This document shows positions 61,654 through 64,000 of a stretch of DNA of 64,000 bases, piece by piece. The position numbers and the translations under genes were made by a program. Position 1 is the stretch's first letter, and each line of letters starts with the position of its first letter. Origin of the DNA: Takakia lepidozioides (lineage: Eukaryota; Streptophyta; Takakiopsida; Takakiales; Takakiaceae); assembly GCA_030704615.1 (NCBI GenBank), contig CM060734.1, forward strand, positions 41,680,042 through 41,744,041, in the 5' to 3' direction. The notes below the pieces were generated by a model, which saw only the letters and a list, made by a program, of their open reading frames with translations, was not told the DNA's origin and did not search any database.

Positions 61654-62624
61654 AAATTCACTCATGTGGTCTGTGGTGCAGGTCTGTTTATTTTTATATA
61701 TGATGTACACTTTTGTGGAACATTTTATTAGTCTGCTGTCGTGGTATACTGCTAAACATTTATACTCGAAGTTTTGTATTGAGTAGTGCTCCACGTGGTC
61801 TGCTTGTGAACCGATGTATGTTGTACTCCTGGCCGTGGTCTGCTTCTGAAGTGATTGGTCTGCTATCTCCACGGAGTGGACTTAATTTGGACCACGGTTG
61901 TTGGTCTCCTCCATGAAATAGTGGTATACCAAATTCGGTGGCACAGGTCAGTCCCATCGTTAGTCGAGTGTACTGTCTTGGGCTACCCCTGTACTGTATT
62001 GGTTTGCTTCATATGGTTTGTGGTTAATTTCATGAGTTTGCTGTCGTGGTCTACTCTACTACTACGTGTTTGAGTAGTAGTTATATTATTGATCTGTCGA
62101 TATATGCAGTGCTACTGAATTAATGTTATTGGTCTGCTACCTCCAGTGGACTGAGTTTGGACCACGGTTGCTGGTCTGCTCCGTGACATAGTGGTATACT
62201 AAATTCGGTGGTCGGCTAAATGTGGGGCACAAGTCAGTCCCATCGTTAGTCGAGTATACTGTCTTTGGTCTGCTTTATTGAACTATGCTTGCTTCATTAC
62301 TCTACTACATTCATTTACTGGTTCACTTTGGCTCATTTTTCGACTTCATGGTCTCCTTCATCAAACCTTTAAAAAGCACATTAAGGGAGTCGCAAATGCT
62401 CCACCGCATTGGTCTATTACAAGTCAGTGCTGGTCTACTGCAGGTGGTGTGCTATCATGGTCTTCCGAAATGGTCTAATTCAGGTGGTCTGCAATAACGG
62501 TCTGCCGATCTGGTCGGTCTGCTGAATCTGGTCTACTGCAGGTGGTCTGCCATAATGGTCTGCCAATATGGTCTACTGCAGGTGAGAATTGATCTACCGC
62601 ATTGGACAACTGCAGGTCCTTTCC
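61654..62624. other. Motif-dense spacer between the converging protease and transposase genes
   Basis: No coding sequence. GGTCTGCT and GGTCTACTGCAGG recur. A longer segment is duplicated: GGTCTGCTATCTCCACGGAG (61857) and GGTCTGCTACCTCCAGTGGA (62131) each run into TTGGACCACGGTTG and ACAAATTCGGTGG-like sequence, about 275 bp apart. Confidence 0.7.
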
Positions 62625-64000
62625 TTAGTTAGATTGATCCATCTTTCTCAGTTCTGGACGACGAGACACCCGCCTCAGAGCCAAGTAAATATGGCTAACA
62701 GGGGGAAGAGCAGACACACGTTTCCCCCCATTTAATTTCATTTTCCGCCGAGCTTGAAAATGTTCCACAAAATCCTTTTTCCTCTTCAATGACATGTTGT
62801 TGTTGTCTTTTACACGATTGAACGCTCGTGCTGCAGCCGGGGGTAACATGCCGGAAGCTTTTTTGACGAGGATGTCCTGCATCTGCCCTCGGCAAACACG
62901 CACCGCAGACAAGCAATGGTGTATAAGGTATGCGTCGTTGTGTATGAGGTCAAGCAGGTCGGTTATCTCCCGTTTCAAAATAGCTTCCAACACGTCTGCC
63001 GTGAGCAATGACTCTGCCATGTTCGGGGTTGCACTTGCACGCAAGTTACCGCTTTCGAAGTCGCATGCTGCCATGTCGTCGTGTTCGTCCAAATTCTCCA
63101 GCCCCCTGTGAACAGTACCGAAGTGGGAACCACATGTCCGGACAATGAGACCGTCTTGCAGGTCTGGTTTTAGCAACTTTATGACCCGAACCTGGTGCTT
63201 GCACAGATTGCCTTTCAGCGCCCACGGGCAGATGCAGCAGGACCACTGCGACTCTAGATTGAACACGGTGTACGTTGTATTTGGATCGGAGGAGTTGATG
63301 ACGTAAGCAGGCTGCCCAGGCGCTGCAGGCAAAGTCACACGTGAAAGAGGTATATCACGGGCTGCACATATTGCACTGGAAATGTGTTTTTCCTATTTAT
63401 CGTTGCAAATAAACCCATGCGTCTTCAGATGAATGCCGTACTAGTAGTGGACCAGTACACGCCCAGTCAATTCCCATATGAGCCAATCGGCTCTTCGACT
63501 GGTCATTTTGCCTTTGCCCATATTAAGTCTCGCCTTTAAGTTTCCGTGGTATGCCTCGATGCTCGCATTAGTATCTTGGCTTGCATGTGGAATGTTGCGG
63601 GCAGCAGTACACCACATAGCGATTTTGGGAACCCAGTACACATGAATGTAGTGGAGGAACAACTGACCAGACGGATATTTCTTTTTCATTGCCTTCAATT
63701 TTTTCTTAACCCATTTCACAGCTTCGTCTTCTTTCTGCGGTCCACCTCTGCAGTACATAAGGTCGCCCATATCTGCCAACAGTTTCGAGGATGTTCCCGG
63801 ATCACTGATTTTCTGGCATGATTGCTTGATCCAGGCCTTCCGCACATGCCAAAGGCAAAGGAAAATGCATACTCCTGTGAAAACAGACCTGCATGCGGCC
63901 ACAAAGTCAGAAGTGCATTCCAAGGGACAGCCAAATCGTGTAAGTATGTTCTCATATAGGAACCTTGCTGTGGACTTTGCCACAAGCATGAGATTAAACA
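62625..64000 (-). pseudogene. Mutator-like (MULE) transposase with SWIM zinc finger, 5' end beyond the window
   Basis: One minus-strand frame runs from the right edge to TAA at 62625. The upper part has FGCPLECTSDFVAACRSVF, IFLCLWHVRKAW and NASIEAYHGNLKARL, as in MULE catalytic domains (the CxxH block and the late acidic residue). The lower part has the SWIM finger CCICPWALKGNLCKHQ (CxC...CxH) and a basic tail. Two in-frame TAG codons at 63441-63443 and 63393-63395 break it between the two domains; the sequence between and after them remains in the same frame. MULE transposases bind the terminal repeats and cut the element out, making 9-bp duplications. This copy should be dead unless the stops are read through. 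Confidence 0.85.

Larger units (their letters stand above)
53900..62600. repeat. Dispersed hexamer CAGACC / GGTCTG saturating the element
   Basis: CAGACC-type words dominate 54.7-55.0, 55.9-56.5 and 57.2-59.8 kb; GGTCTRC-type words dominate 56.6-57.0, 60.4-60.6, 61.0-61.1 and 61.7-62.6 kb. By eye there are 11 GGTCT words in 62401-62580 and 8 CAGACC in 58861-59040, far above chance. They lie in exons, introns and spacers alike. Confidence 0.9.
53700..64000. mobile_element. Large Mutator-like element with Ulp1-type protease gene (Kaonashi-like), cut by the right edge
   Basis: Three genes and one sequence signature define it: a MULE transposase with SWIM finger (62625 to the edge, minus), a Ulp1-type protease gene (to 61653, plus), a CCHC-finger gene (55438-58717, plus) and the CAGACC/GGTCTG motif throughout. 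MULEs carrying Ulp1-like domains (Kaonashi in rice and Arabidopsis, related elements in melon) are known. The left limit near 53.7 kb is set only by where composition and motif begin. Terminal inverted repeats cannot be tested because the right end lies outside. Confidence 0.65.

Overview
The window is nuclear DNA of a land plant. It holds spliced genes with GT-AG introns of about 0.1-1 kb, two PLS-class pentatricopeptide (PPR) editing-factor-type genes (one with a complete DYW domain), a PDR-type ABCG transporter, a DYRK kinase with an N-terminal NAPA-like region, an SF3b subunit, and many plant-type transposons (hAT, PIF/Harbinger, Mutator-like, LINE, SINE). The DYRK and PPR sequences look more like those of a spore-bearing plant (bryophyte, lycophyte or fern) than of a flowering plant, but the sequence alone does not fix the species.

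Layout. 0-5 kb: a decayed hAT transposase, then the 3' two thirds of an ABCG/PDR transporter gene (+). 5.7-13.3 kb: transposon territory. It has a PIF relic, a TIR element with an internal tandem repeat, and a readable nest: a SINE inside a hAT-type element (8-bp target duplication) inside a Mutator-like element (9-bp duplication) inside a TTAA-flanked element, with an uninterrupted sister copy of the outermost element next door. 14-16.2 kb: an intact four-exon pKIWI502-like FAD/NAD(P)-binding oxidoreductase gene (-). 16.85 kb: a transposed fragment of the ABCG gene. 18.8-24.2 kb: a multi-exon DYRK kinase (-). 24.4-31 kb: tandem same-strand LINE copies, possibly inside a long DYRK intron, since a phase-compatible serine-rich ORF lies at 33.7-34.8 kb. 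36.9-37.9 kb: a three-exon SF3B5 gene (-). 39.8-46.2 kb: two paralogous PPR genes pointing at each other; the + copy has lost its E/DYW end, and a third relic lies between them. 46-53.6 kb: sparse sequence with hairpins, a palindrome array and a SINE.

53.7-64 kb (right edge): the most unusual part, a large Mutator-like element cut by the window edge. It has a MULE transposase with a SWIM zinc finger (-), a Ulp1/C48-type cysteine protease gene (+), and a large unrecognised gene with a CCHC-type finger and a nuclear localisation signal (+). The whole interval, exons, introns and spacers alike, is saturated with a six-base motif, CAGACC / GGTCTG, including a 13-bp minisatellite. Each of the four premature stop codons seen in its genes can be explained by one C-to-T-type transition. 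My reading is a Kaonashi-like (Ulp1-bearing) MULE whose motif is bound by an element-encoded protein, for transposition or for escape from silencing, later inactivated by mutation. The motif, genes and stops are seen in the sequence; the binding role is inference.

Host genes (transporter, oxidoreductase, DYRK, SF3B5, PPR) show no shared pathway; their neighbourhood looks like normal plant gene order interrupted by transposons.
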